From IMG/VR virus record IMGVR_UViG_3300037137_001673, positions 1 through 64,000 of that record: a stretch of 64,000 bases of DNA. One strand, 5' to 3'. This DNA comes from a virus. Positions 58,551 to 64,000 of the stretch are shown one piece after another. Under the pieces are notes generated by a model. The model was not told where the DNA came from. It worked only from the letters and a program-made list of their open reading frames with translations, and made no database searches. Made by a program: the position numbers and the translations under genes. Numbering within the stretch: the stretch's first letter is position 1; the number at the start of each line of letters is the position of its first letter.

Positions 58551-58802
58551 TTATCCCGATGGACCTGACCCAGTAATCAACTCTTCTGATTTACATTTAC
58601 TACATCTATAAACACAATAACTACCATTCAATTCTCCAGTGCTTTTCCATCTGTGTTTGCATTTTGAATTATAGTTGTGCTTTTTATCAAAGAAATATTT
58701 TTTTGGAGATAAAAACATCATTGCTATTACTACTAACATTCCTAGAAACATTATCCCTAGAAACATTATCAATATCAAACTCAGAATTATTGTCAACATC
58801 AT
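58551..58802 (-). CDS. membrane protein with zinc-ribbon tail
   Basis: 83 residues from ATG 58802 (AAAGGA upstream); an in-frame ATG 4 codons earlier lacks a ribosome site. One long hydrophobic segment (residues 3-35) and a C-terminal CKHRW...CVYRCSKCKSEE zinc ribbon. Function unknown. Confidence 0.62.
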   Translation of the reverse strand: MMLTIILSLILIMFLGIMFLGMLVVIAMMFLSPKKYFFDKKHNYNSKCKHRWKSTGELNGSYCVYRCSKCKSEELITGSGPSG

Positions 58803-58827
58803 TGTTCCTTTCATTCATTTTACCATA

Positions 58828-59088
58828 TTAGAAAATTCCCTGTTGAATGAAGTATCTAAACAATCTGCCACGACTTTTAATCCATTCAATAGAAATTCCA
58901 ATTGCTGATTTTAGTCCTTTAGGTTTGCCTATTTCTGTATCTTGGAAATCATAAGCAGCTGGACACATATCGCAAGGTTTTTCATTAATTTCACCATACC
59001 CAGCATTGCAGCAATTGTTTTTACATTTCCAGCATACAACCATCCAAGTTTTACAAAGTAAACAGTATTCCCATTTGTATGGGTTCAC
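58828..59088 (-). CDS. small cysteine-rich protein (GTG start)
   Basis: 86 residues; GTG start overlaps the Pth2 stop. Nine cysteines in pairs (CLLCKTWMVVCWKCKNNCC..., CDMC) suggest one or two zinc sites in the first 45 residues, followed by a basic tail. Coupled to Pth2 translation. Function unknown. Confidence 0.65.
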   Translation of the reverse strand: MNPYKWEYCLLCKTWMVVCWKCKNNCCNAGYGEINEKPCDMCPAAYDFQDTEIGKPKGLKSAIGISIEWIKSRGRLFRYFIQQGIF

Positions 59089-59480
59089 AGCAGTTTCAAT
59101 TCTCCTGTTATTGCATCTATTTTTTCTTCTTCATCTGGACCTATTGCTATACAAGTATTTGTAGGCATTCCATGAAATTCTGTAAGCCCGTTATCTTTAA
59201 TAAGAGCATTAGGAATTTTTGCTTCAAAAGCTTTTTTCTGTATTTCTAGAAGTTCTTCTTCGCTATTAACACCAACTACAATTTTAGTAAAAGAACCATC
59301 TCCATAATTCATCCATTTAATCATGGGTTCAGGTATATTAAATATTTCAAATCTGTCATGGTCAGTCCATTCTGCCATATCGAAAAACACTTTCATTGAG
59401 GCATGAGCTACCTGTGCGGCAAGTTTTCCTTTCCGCATATTTAAATCTTTACGAACTACTATTACTTGTTTTACGCTCAT
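59085..59480 (-). CDS. pth2: peptidyl-tRNA hydrolase, Pth2 family
   Basis: 131 residues, the usual family length. Signature segments: KQVIVVRKDLNMRKGKLAAQ with VAHAS, then KIVVGVNSEEELLEIQKKA, KDNGLTEF and TCIAIGP...IDAITGELKLL. Pth2 enzymes, typical of archaea and eukaryotes, release tRNA from stalled peptidyl-tRNA. In a phage with over 20 tRNAs it would recycle tRNA during heavy late translation. Downstream of a tRNA cluster and coupled to a Cys-rich gene. Confidence 0.9.
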   Translation of the reverse strand: MSVKQVIVVRKDLNMRKGKLAAQVAHASMKVFFDMAEWTDHDRFEIFNIPEPMIKWMNYGDGSFTKIVVGVNSEEELLEIQKKAFEAKIPNALIKDNGLTEFHGMPTNTCIAIGPDEEEKIDAITGELKLL

Positions 59481-59598
59481 GTTTTTCTAAAAATTACCAT
59501 TAAAGCTTCAGCTGTTATATTAAGCCCTCTACTAGCTATATATTTTCCAAGTTTTGAATTAAATAAATAAACTATATTTTTAATTTTGTTATTTATAG

Positions 59599-59671
59599 AG
59601 GGATAGATAGGAATCGAACCTACAAAATGATGGGTTGCAATCATCCGCCTTTGCCATTCAGCCACTATCCC
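59599..59671 (-). tRNA. tRNA-Cys (GCA)
   Basis: Acceptor GGGATAG/CTATCCC, anticodon loop TTGCAAC, T arm GTAGG-TTCGATT-CCTAT, U73 as in Cys tRNAs. The stem-closing pair is A-C. Confidence 0.9.
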
Positions 59672-59743
59672 ATTGGACCTTGCGTGATTTGAACACGCCT
59701 GAATTTCTCGGTGCAAGCGAGACGACCACCCTAGCAGTCCCAA
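59672..59743 (-). tRNA. tRNA-Ala (TGC)
   Basis: Acceptor TTGGGAC/GGTCCAA (one mismatch), anticodon stem TCTCG/CGAGA around CTTGCAC, T arm GCGTG-TTCAAAT-CACGC. Abuts tRNA-Cys without spacer. Confidence 0.8.
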
Positions 59744-59752
59744 AGCCCTATT

Positions 59753-59830
59753 CTCCGGCGGCTGGACTCGGACCAGCGACCCTTTGTTTAACAGACAAAC
59801 GCTTTTATCTACCATCTGAGCTACGCCGGA
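59753..59830 (-). tRNA. tRNA-Asn (GTT)
   Basis: Acceptor TCCGGCG/CGCCGGA, D arm GCTC-AGATGGTA.., anticodon stem TTTGT/ACAAA around CTGTTAA, T arm GCTGG-TCCGAGT-CCAGC, G73. Confidence 0.93.
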
Positions 59831-59841
59831 AAGTTTTCAAT

Positions 59842-59922
59842 AGCTAATAGTAGGATTTGAACCCACGGTGTTTGTATTCTTGCTTACAAAGCAAGCCCAT
59901 TCGACCACTCTGGCATATTAGC
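59842..59922 (-). tRNA. tRNA with Thr anticodon TGT on a class II-like body
   Basis: Acceptor GCTAATA/TATTAGC, Ser-like D arm CCAGAGTGGTCGAATGG, anticodon stem CTTGC/GCAAG around TTTGTAA, 12-nt variable region AATACAAACACC without a stem, T arm GTGGG-TTCAAAT-CCTAC. Amino-acid identity is uncertain (Thr by anticodon, Ser by shape). Confidence 0.8.
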
Positions 59923-59927
59923 AATAG

Positions 59928-59998
59928 AGCGACATGTCAGACTTAAACTGACCTCTCTAGCTTGGAAGGCTAGGGCACAATCTCTATACCAATGTCGC
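59928..59998 (-). tRNA. tRNA-Gly (TCC)
   Basis: Acceptor GCGACAT/ATGTCGC, anticodon stem CTAGC/GCTAG around CTTCCAA, T arm GTCAG-TTTAAGT-CTGAC. Confidence 0.92.
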
Positions 59999-60001
59999 AT
60001 A

Positions 60002-60074
60002 CGGAGTTGATGGGTGACACTCCCACTATTTCAAGATTGACAATCTTGCGGCTCTGTTGACTGCCTCCAACTCC
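60002..60074 (-). tRNA. tRNA-Asp (GTC) with atypical D and T loops
   Basis: Acceptor GGAGTTG/CAACTCC, anticodon stem CAAGA/TCTTG around TTGTCAA, G73. T stem GTGGG/CCCAT encloses AGTGTCA instead of TTCRANN, and the D loop lacks GG. Confidence 0.85.
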
Positions 60075-60078
60075 AAAC

Positions 60079-60216
60079 TTATTTCTTCTTAAATATGCCT
60101 TTGATTTTATTCCATAGCCATGCTGCTGCATCAGCAATTGCTTTCATAACTACATCACCAGCATACTTACCAACGAAAAATGCTATAACTACTAATGCTA
60201 ACCAAATCAACCACAT
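60079..60216 (-). CDS. 45-residue membrane protein
   Basis: MWLIWLALVVIAFFVGKYAG membrane segment, then an amphipathic helix with a basic end (WLWNKIKGIFKKK). Starts behind AGAGG with a TTGACA/TAAGAT promoter upstream, so it heads the transcript of the tRNA cluster that follows. Holin-like size, but no evidence for that role. Confidence 0.62.
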   Translation of the reverse strand: MWLIWLALVVIAFFVGKYAGDVVMKAIADAAAWLWNKIKGIFKKK

Positions 60217-60234
60217 ATATTGCCTCTTTTATTT

Positions 60235-60263
60235 ATCTTAACATTTAATTTAATTTTTGTCAA
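60235..60263 (-). promoter_or_regulatory. sigma-70-like promoter of the 60074-58249 tRNA/Pth2 segment
   Basis: Minus strand TTGACA, 17 nt, TAAGAT, before the 45-residue membrane protein. Confidence 0.78.
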
Positions 60264-60265
60264 GC

Positions 60266-60604
60266 TTACATGTGCCAGCTTAAAACCTTTTCTCCATAAT
60301 CAGCTGGACTTCCTGCTAGCAAATCAAGCAATTCTTTTCTTGAACCGCCAACATTAGTTAGCAAGCAAAATAGGATTGTAGAAAAAATAAGACAGGCCAT
60401 AAATGTAGGCAAGAACACAATTATTGATTCTGATTTTTTCATAACCAAAATACAAATAATTATGAGAGAAACAAAATAAATAATTTCTAGTAAAAAACTA
60501 TGAGTTGCCCCACCAATAAATACTCCACCAATATATCCAATAATGGCTGGAACAAGCAATCCTATTAGAAGAACGCCTACTGCTTTCCCTAAAAAATTAT
60601 CCAT
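60266..60604 (-). CDS. multi-pass membrane protein
   Basis: 112 residues from ATG 60604 (AAGGAAAGG upstream); an in-frame ATG 15 codons earlier overlaps the previous gene. Three hydrophobic segments (residues 5-35, 38-60, 62-85). Function unknown. Confidence 0.66.
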   Translation of the reverse strand: MDNFLGKAVGVLLIGLLVPAIIGYIGGVFIGGATHSFLLEIIYFVSLIIICILVMKKSESIIVFLPTFMACLIFSTILFCLLTNVGGSRKELLDLLAGSPADYGEKVLSWHM

Positions 60605-60615
60605 TTTTCCTTTCC

Positions 60616-60966
60616 TTAGTCCCACAAATAAAACATGTATTTTACACAAAGCTTTTCTGCTTTTCGCATTCTTTCTTTGTTTTCATCCATTTCTTTCCAG
60701 TCATCCCTAATGAGTAGTTTCACAAACCACAGCATTTCCTTAAGAACATCAGTGTAAGCTTTGTCCCCATTGACATCTCCCAGTTTTTCAAACTCACTAG
60801 GAAATCCATAGTGATTATGGATTAGGTGAGTAAGTCTAGGAACAATCCATTTACACATTGCTATACCAAAATCCCATACTTCATCATTAGAATAACCACG
60901 AGTTATTTTTTGATAGAGTAGTTTAATTTTATAAGTAATGCTTTTACCAAAATATCCAATACGCAT
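60616..60966 (-). CDS. hypothetical protein
   Basis: 116 residues, basic, helical, with WDFGIAMCKWIVPRLTHLIHNHYG and WKEMDENKERMRKAEKL. No family recognised. Downstream of tRNA-Ser(GCT) by 17 nt. Confidence 0.65.
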   Translation of the reverse strand: MRIGYFGKSITYKIKLLYQKITRGYSNDEVWDFGIAMCKWIVPRLTHLIHNHYGFPSEFEKLGDVNGDKAYTDVLKEMLWFVKLLIRDDWKEMDENKERMRKAEKLCVKYMFYLWD

Positions 60967-60983
60967 ATTTTTTTCCTTTTTAC

Positions 60984-61073
60984 CGGAAAGTAAGAGATTT
61001 GAACTCTTGAACCTTGTTTAAGGGTTGCGGCGTTAGCGGTGCCGTGGTTTTAGCCAGACTCACCCAACTTTCC
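60984..61073 (-). tRNA. tRNA-Ser (GCT), class II, C33
   Basis: Acceptor GGAAAGT/ACTTTCC, anticodon loop CCGCTAA (C at 33, stem with an A-C pair), variable arm AACC/GGTT, T arm AAGAG-TTCAAAT-CTCTT, G73. Confidence 0.85.
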
Positions 61074-61077
61074 TAAT

Positions 61078-61254
61078 TTAAATTTCCTTTAATTTCTGTA
61101 TTTCAGTTTTTTCTTCTTTGCTGATTTCTTCGATGAGTATTTCATTAACGAGTTCATTAAAGGTAATGTCTCGTCTGTGTGCTTCTCTTGCTAGAAAGAG
61201 AAATTCTTCATCGCTTATTTCAACCTCTACATTAACCATTTTTTCCTCGTTCAT
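61078..61254 (-). CDS. 58-residue ribbon-helix-helix-like protein
   Basis: VNVEVEISDEEFLFLAREAHRRDITFNELVNEILIEEI resembles a ribbon-helix-helix fold (strand, helix, turn, helix), typical of small DNA-binding regulators. Overlaps the upstream frame by 23 nt. Ends 5 nt before tRNA-Ser. Confidence 0.58.
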   Translation of the reverse strand: MNEEKMVNVEVEISDEEFLFLAREAHRRDITFNELVNEILIEEISKEEKTEIQKLKEI

Positions 61255-61378
61255 TTATTGCTCCTTCTTGAAGTATATAATTTGTCCAGAACCATCCTTT
61301 AATAAAACTATAATAATAAGTCTTTTTTTCAATTATTAAAAAGTTAAACATCTTGGATAAATAAATAACTTTATCCAT
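61232..61378 (-). CDS. 48-residue hypothetical protein
   Basis: Abuts the 61379 gene and overlaps the RHH-like gene. Aromatic-rich middle (KKTYYYSFIKGWFWTNYIL). No motif recognised. Confidence 0.48.
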   Translation of the reverse strand: MDKVIYLSKMFNFLIIEKKTYYYSFIKGWFWTNYILQEGAINERGKNG

Positions 61379-61570
61379 TTATTTAGTATCTCCAGTTGTT
61401 ACTTCTATATTTAATATATCTATATTTACAACTATGTAAGAACTATCGCCAGCTTTTACCTTTGCTAAAGTCATCTTATCTTGTAAATTCCAAACTTCTT
61501 CAATAGTTCCATTGAAATTTATATAAGATACTTTTTTATTTACTAATTTTTCTGCTTCTTCTAATTTCAT
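61379..61570 (-). CDS. 63-residue hypothetical protein
   Basis: Small beta-rich protein (KVSYINFNGTIEEVWNLQ..., SSYIVVNIDILNIEV). Abuts the gene upstream. Part of the 61741-60266 operon. Confidence 0.58.
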   Translation of the reverse strand: MKLEEAEKLVNKKVSYINFNGTIEEVWNLQDKMTLAKVKAGDSSYIVVNIDILNIEVTTGDTK

Positions 61571-61741
61571 TTATTTATTTTTCTTCTCAAGAGAGGAAAG
61601 TAATTCATCAACTTCGGAAGCTAGATAAACTTCTGTATGTCTCTCGTTATGGAAAGCATGGGCAATAATCATTGCTGGAGTCATGTCTTTGTAGGCTTCT
61701 ACTAAACAAGTATCTGCCCAATATAACTTCAATTTATTCAT
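61571..61741 (-). CDS. 56-residue hypothetical protein
   Basis: Starts behind AGGAG; first gene after the promoter at 61760-61788. Contains MTPAMIIAHAFHNERHTEVYLAS. No family recognised. Confidence 0.6.
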   Translation of the reverse strand: MNKLKLYWADTCLVEAYKDMTPAMIIAHAFHNERHTEVYLASEVDELLSSLEKKNK

Positions 61742-61759
61742 TTCCTAACTCCTAAAATA

Positions 61760-61788
61760 ATTATATCACAAATTTTGATTTTTGTAAA
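61760..61788 (-). promoter_or_regulatory. sigma-70-like promoter
   Basis: Minus strand TTTACA, 17 nt, TATAAT, before the 61741 gene and after the terminator of large RNA 2. Confidence 0.85.
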
Positions 61789-61832
61789 TAACTATTCACG
61801 AAAACCGCCCTTCTGCCACATATATCTTAGAC

Positions 61833-61880
61833 AAAAAAATGGGCACCAGGCTTGCCTACAAGAGCTTACCCAGCACCCAT
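61833..61880 (-). terminator. terminator of large RNA 2
   Basis: Minus strand TGGGTGC.../GGTGCCCA hairpin followed by seven T residues. Confidence 0.75.
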
Positions 61881-63009
61881 ACGGAACTTTCCCCGTAGTC
61901 ATTGTGTCTTTTCCACAACGTCAGTGTAAAAGGTCTGGAAGGTAATTTATTTTTAAGTGTAAATTTCCACTACCACGAAACCACTCCCCGTATCTTTTTC
62001 GAGGCGTCACTTCCATTTACGATGATGGTTGCCTAACGGATACTTTATCAGTCACCTAGTCTTCCCTAGGAGCCATACACATAAACCTTTTCGCTGGCGA
62101 TCAACCCAGCAGTTTTTATTGCTTCGTTCCATATTTAATGATAGGGGAGGCAATAAGATCGCAATTGGTGCGAAGCATCCGCATACGCAGGTGACATTCG
62201 ACAAAAGCGAACTGGTAGGGTCCAGAGTCGAACTGGAATCATTCACCTTATGAGAGTGACAATCTACCATTAATATACCCTACTACGAAAATGCGAAGAG
62301 AAACGACCGTATCAAGAGAGCATCGAACGAAGTAACCGCATCAATTACAGCGCCTAGCTCTTGGTGGATTCTCAATTAATGAACGCCTTACGGCAGGTCA
62401 TTCTAAAAAAGAGAGAGAAAAAAATGGGTAGGATTAACATTTACCTACAAAGTAGATTCACTTTCAGATTATTCAGCCACTACACCCACTCCTCCGTCGA
62501 GAAGGGGCTTGTATGTAGGAAGGATTGAGTACCTTCAAGTCAGGCAGTGAGTAGTGCCATTATAATGGCTCAGGGATTTCTGCCCTTCTCCTTACTAGTT
62601 GTGCGAACCCCAAGGGTTGTACGACCCCCAACTAGCTTTCGTGCTTTATCTGCGCAGCGAACTTCTAGCTCTCACCAGTTCTTCACTGACAAGACGCCTT
62701 ATCCACCTCAATGGATTGTTCGGCAACCAAATTTTTCTCTCAAATTTAAAAGAACTATACAACTATTGCCCTTTAGACAATAGAAGATCTGTTCCCACAC
62801 ATGGTGGGTCAGGTTTTAATCGTTCTGACTTTCGCACAGAACTGGGCGACTGCGTCTCTACCGCAATTTTAACCTTAAAGTAGTTTCACCACCATCTAGG
62901 CTGTCCACTACTAAAATTACAAAATAAAGGAACAAGGATTTGAAAGACGAGATGCCCGAAGGCGATAACATTTACAGTGTTGATAACGCCTTTTCATTCA
63001 GTTCCTTAT
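61838..63009 (-). ncRNA. large structured noncoding RNA 2 with embedded tRNA-Met
   Basis: About 1.17 kb without a credible gene, GC-richer than its surroundings, with its own promoter (63016-63044) and terminator. Many hairpins, for example GGGGCTTG..CTCC types near 62500 and CTAGTTG/CAACTAG near 62600-62635. Near its 3' end (61884-61923) it shares with large RNA 1 the pattern TGAC, hairpin, TGACT, CGGG, AAAGTTC; the hairpin is TTGTG/CACAA here and ATATG/CATAT there. A tRNA-Met sits inside. Resembles large phage RNAs such as GOLLD or ROOL in size and setting only. Confidence 0.68.
62214..62283 (-). tRNA. tRNA-Met-type (CAT)
   Basis: Acceptor GTAGGGT/ACCCTAC, anticodon stem TCACT/GGTGA around CTCATAA, T arm TCCAG-TTCGACT-CTGGA. 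Initiator, elongator or Ile (modified C34) type cannot be decided by eye. Embedded in large RNA 2. Confidence 0.9.
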
Positions 63010-63015
63010 ATTATT

Positions 63016-63044
63016 ATCTTATCACAATGATTGAAAATTGTCAA
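63016..63044 (-). promoter_or_regulatory. sigma-70-like promoter of large RNA 2
   Basis: Minus strand TTGACA, 17 nt, TAAGAT. Confidence 0.8.
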
Positions 63045-63412
63045 TCATCTTCTGTTTCAATTTCCTGTGTGGCAAGATATGAAGTTGTATTTGACAAATA
63101 GGATTGCGACCAACCCCATTGATCTTCAACATAATTTATAGCATCTTGCTCGGAAAGCTTTATTTCTTTTCTTGTGTCTATTGTTACAAAACGAATTGCT
63201 CTATCGTAATCATTTACATGTTCTTCTGGAACTGGCAGAGTAAAAAATACTCTCAACTTTTTTCCAGAAGAAATATTGTCAATGTTCTGCTTTAAAACTT
63301 CTATTGCTTTTTGTTTATAAAGAGCAACCGCTTTTACAAACTTTTCATGATGTTCGTCTCTATTTTTTACTAGTATAGAAATAAGCACATTCTTTTCTAT
63401 CATTAAATCCAT
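63041..63412 (-). CDS. hypothetical protein
   Basis: 123 residues behind AAGGAG. Helical N-terminus, then KLRVFFTLPVPEEHVNDYDRAIRFVTIDTRKEIKL with a WGWSQSYL segment and an acidic tail. I do not recognise a named family. It follows tRNA-Glu by 12 nt and its 3' end overlaps the -35 of the large RNA promoter. Confidence 0.7.
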   Translation of the reverse strand: MDLMIEKNVLISILVKNRDEHHEKFVKAVALYKQKAIEVLKQNIDNISSGKKLRVFFTLPVPEEHVNDYDRAIRFVTIDTRKEIKLSEQDAINYVEDQWGWSQSYLSNTTSYLATQEIETEDD

Positions 63413-63424
63413 ACATTCTCCTTA

Positions 63425-63500
63425 TAGGGCTTATCAGATTTGAACTGATGATTTTAAGATTGAAAATCTTACGTCCTAGACCAAGCTAGACGAAAGCCCC
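63425..63500 (-). tRNA. tRNA-Glu (TTC), copy 2
   Basis: Acceptor GGGGCTT/AAGCCCT, anticodon stem TAAGA/TCTTA around TTTTCAA, T arm ATCAG-TTCAAAT-CTGAT. Differs from copy 1 at many positions, so not a recent duplicate. Confidence 0.88.
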
Positions 63501-63655
63501 ATGTTCGATATAAATAGATTGGATGACATATTGCCAGTCGACGGGCAGTTAGTCAGTTGCCCAATCACCTTCTGTGGAATAGTCCCGTTAAGCCATATAG
63601 ACCTTGACTATCAGGTATTAGAACTATCGTCCTAATTTTAGCCGTCGCACATATA
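63501..63655 (-). ncRNA. structured spacer between tRNA genes
   Basis: No reading frame. GATTGG/CCAATC closes a hairpin-bearing domain (GGGCA/TGCCC inside). Possibly an unrecognised small RNA or highly diverged tRNA-like element. Confidence 0.35.
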
Positions 63656-63754
63656 CGTTCTTAAGGAATCGAACCGAAATTTCCTAGCTGAGTGGCTAGG
63701 CGTCCTGAAATTTCCAGACGAATGTCCTTTGATTTACTCCATTAGACGAAGAAC
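63656..63754 (-). tRNA. irregular class II tRNA, probably Ser (GGA)
   Basis: Acceptor GTTCTT/AAGAAC, D stem GTCT/GGAC, variable arm CCTAGC/GCTAGG, T loop TTCGATT, G73. The anticodon region CGTCT-GGAAATTTCA-GGACG gives a 10-nt loop; GGAAATTTC occurs twice in the gene. Confidence 0.55.
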
Positions 63755-63760
63755 GCTCGA

Positions 63761-63875
63761 TGGAAACGGTAGGGGTTGAACCTACATTTACTCAGTGGAT
63801 ACTGTCGCTCACACTTTTCTTTACTGCCCTGAATTCTTGTTTTAGATCTAAACTTAATTCATTTCAGTCGTTTCC
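63761..63875 (-). ncRNA. tRNA-like RNA without an anticodon arm
   Basis: Acceptor GGAAACG/CGTTTCC and a perfect T arm GTAGG-TTCAACC-CCTAC, but the 84 nt between them form an ACTG/CAGT-closed domain with a TTTAGATCTAAA palindrome and a CAGT-ATCC-ACTG hairpin instead of D and anticodon arms. Confidence 0.55.
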
Positions 63876-63879
63876 GTTA

Positions 63880-63957
63880 AAAGAGAGAATACTTATAGGG
63901 GCTTAACCTATCATACATCTACTTTAATAGCTACAGAAAAGTAGGTATTCTCTCTTT
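63880..63957 (-). ncRNA. small three-way-junction RNA at transcript start
   Basis: AAAGAGAGAATAC pairs with GTATTCTCTCTTT (13 bp) and encloses CTACTTT/AAAGTAG and ATAGG/CCTAT hairpins. First element after the promoter at 63965-63993. Confidence 0.5.
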
Positions 63958-63964
63958 ACTTTTT

Positions 63965-63993
63965 ATTATATCACAATTTTTGTTTTTCGTCAA
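63965..63993 (-). promoter_or_regulatory. sigma-70-like promoter of the right-end tRNA cluster
   Basis: Minus strand TTGACG, 17 nt, TATAAT; the predicted start lies at the small three-way-junction RNA. Confidence 0.85.
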
Positions 63994-64000
63994 ATTAAAA

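Noticed and set aside
59477-59815. 112-codon open frame on the minus strand after Pth2
   Set aside because: It runs through tRNA-Cys, tRNA-Ala and most of tRNA-Asn; the apparent protein is only translated tRNA sequence.
62424-62500. Possible extra tRNA in large RNA 2
   Set aside because: Terminal pairing GTGGGTG/TACCCAT exists, but no anticodon stem-loop of correct size and no T loop can be drawn.
62547-62883. Open frames of 78 and 94 codons on the plus strand in large RNA 2
   Set aside because: No ribosome site, opposite to the promoter direction, and they cover strong hairpins.

Overview
The window is part of a large AT-rich tailed phage with a contractile tail (a jumbo or near-jumbo myovirus). 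It carries a T4-like capsid cassette (prohead protease, acidic scaffold, gp23-type major capsid protein) and a gp18-type tail sheath. It also has many free-standing homing endonucleases and a dense tRNA island. Shine-Dalgarno starts and TTGACA/TATAAT promoters (17-bp spacers) on the minus strand indicate a host with ordinary sigma-70-type recognition. I cannot name the host.

Layout. 1-5482 (+): capsid assembly cassette. 5531-12548 (-): HNH nuclease, small unknown genes, then AAA ATPase, metallopeptidase/VWA protein and MoxR-like AAA ATPase, then a GIY-YIG nuclease. 12610-40581 (+): tail and fibre region with a LamG/neck fusion, beta-helix and pectate-lyase-fold fibre proteins in GC-richer islands, two pairs of paralogous structural proteins, a 2249-residue repeat protein, tail completion-type genes and the tail sheath. 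Three intact GIY-YIG cassettes interrupt it, and a fourth remnant follows the sheath gene. 40731-49085 (-): three paralogous proteins of unknown function (two with zinc-ribbon arrays), an M20/M42-like peptidase, an Rnl2-like RNA ligase and small proteins. 48825-64000 (-): about 26 tRNA or tRNA-like genes mixed with small membrane proteins, HNH, PD-(D/E)XK and GIY-YIG nucleases, a B12-type radical SAM protein, a Pth2 peptidyl-tRNA hydrolase and several structured noncoding RNAs.

Expression. Minus-strand genes have sigma-70-like promoters and are probably early or middle. Plus-strand genes repeatedly follow the element TGTAAAG(A/T)TA. Where it lies exactly 4 nt from the ATG there is no Shine-Dalgarno; where it lies further away there is one. 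It is best explained as a late promoter that makes some mRNAs leaderless.

Most unusual points: two roughly 1-kb structured RNAs, each with its own promoter, an embedded tRNA, a shared covarying 3' hairpin and a terminator; tRNAs whose anticodon conflicts with their variable-arm class; C33 in four tRNAs; protein genes that end inside the 5' end of the next tRNA gene; and homing-endonuclease cassettes with identical terminators or hairpin-masked start sites. The tRNA island, Pth2 and RNA ligase together suggest a phage-run tRNA supply, rescue and repair programme.
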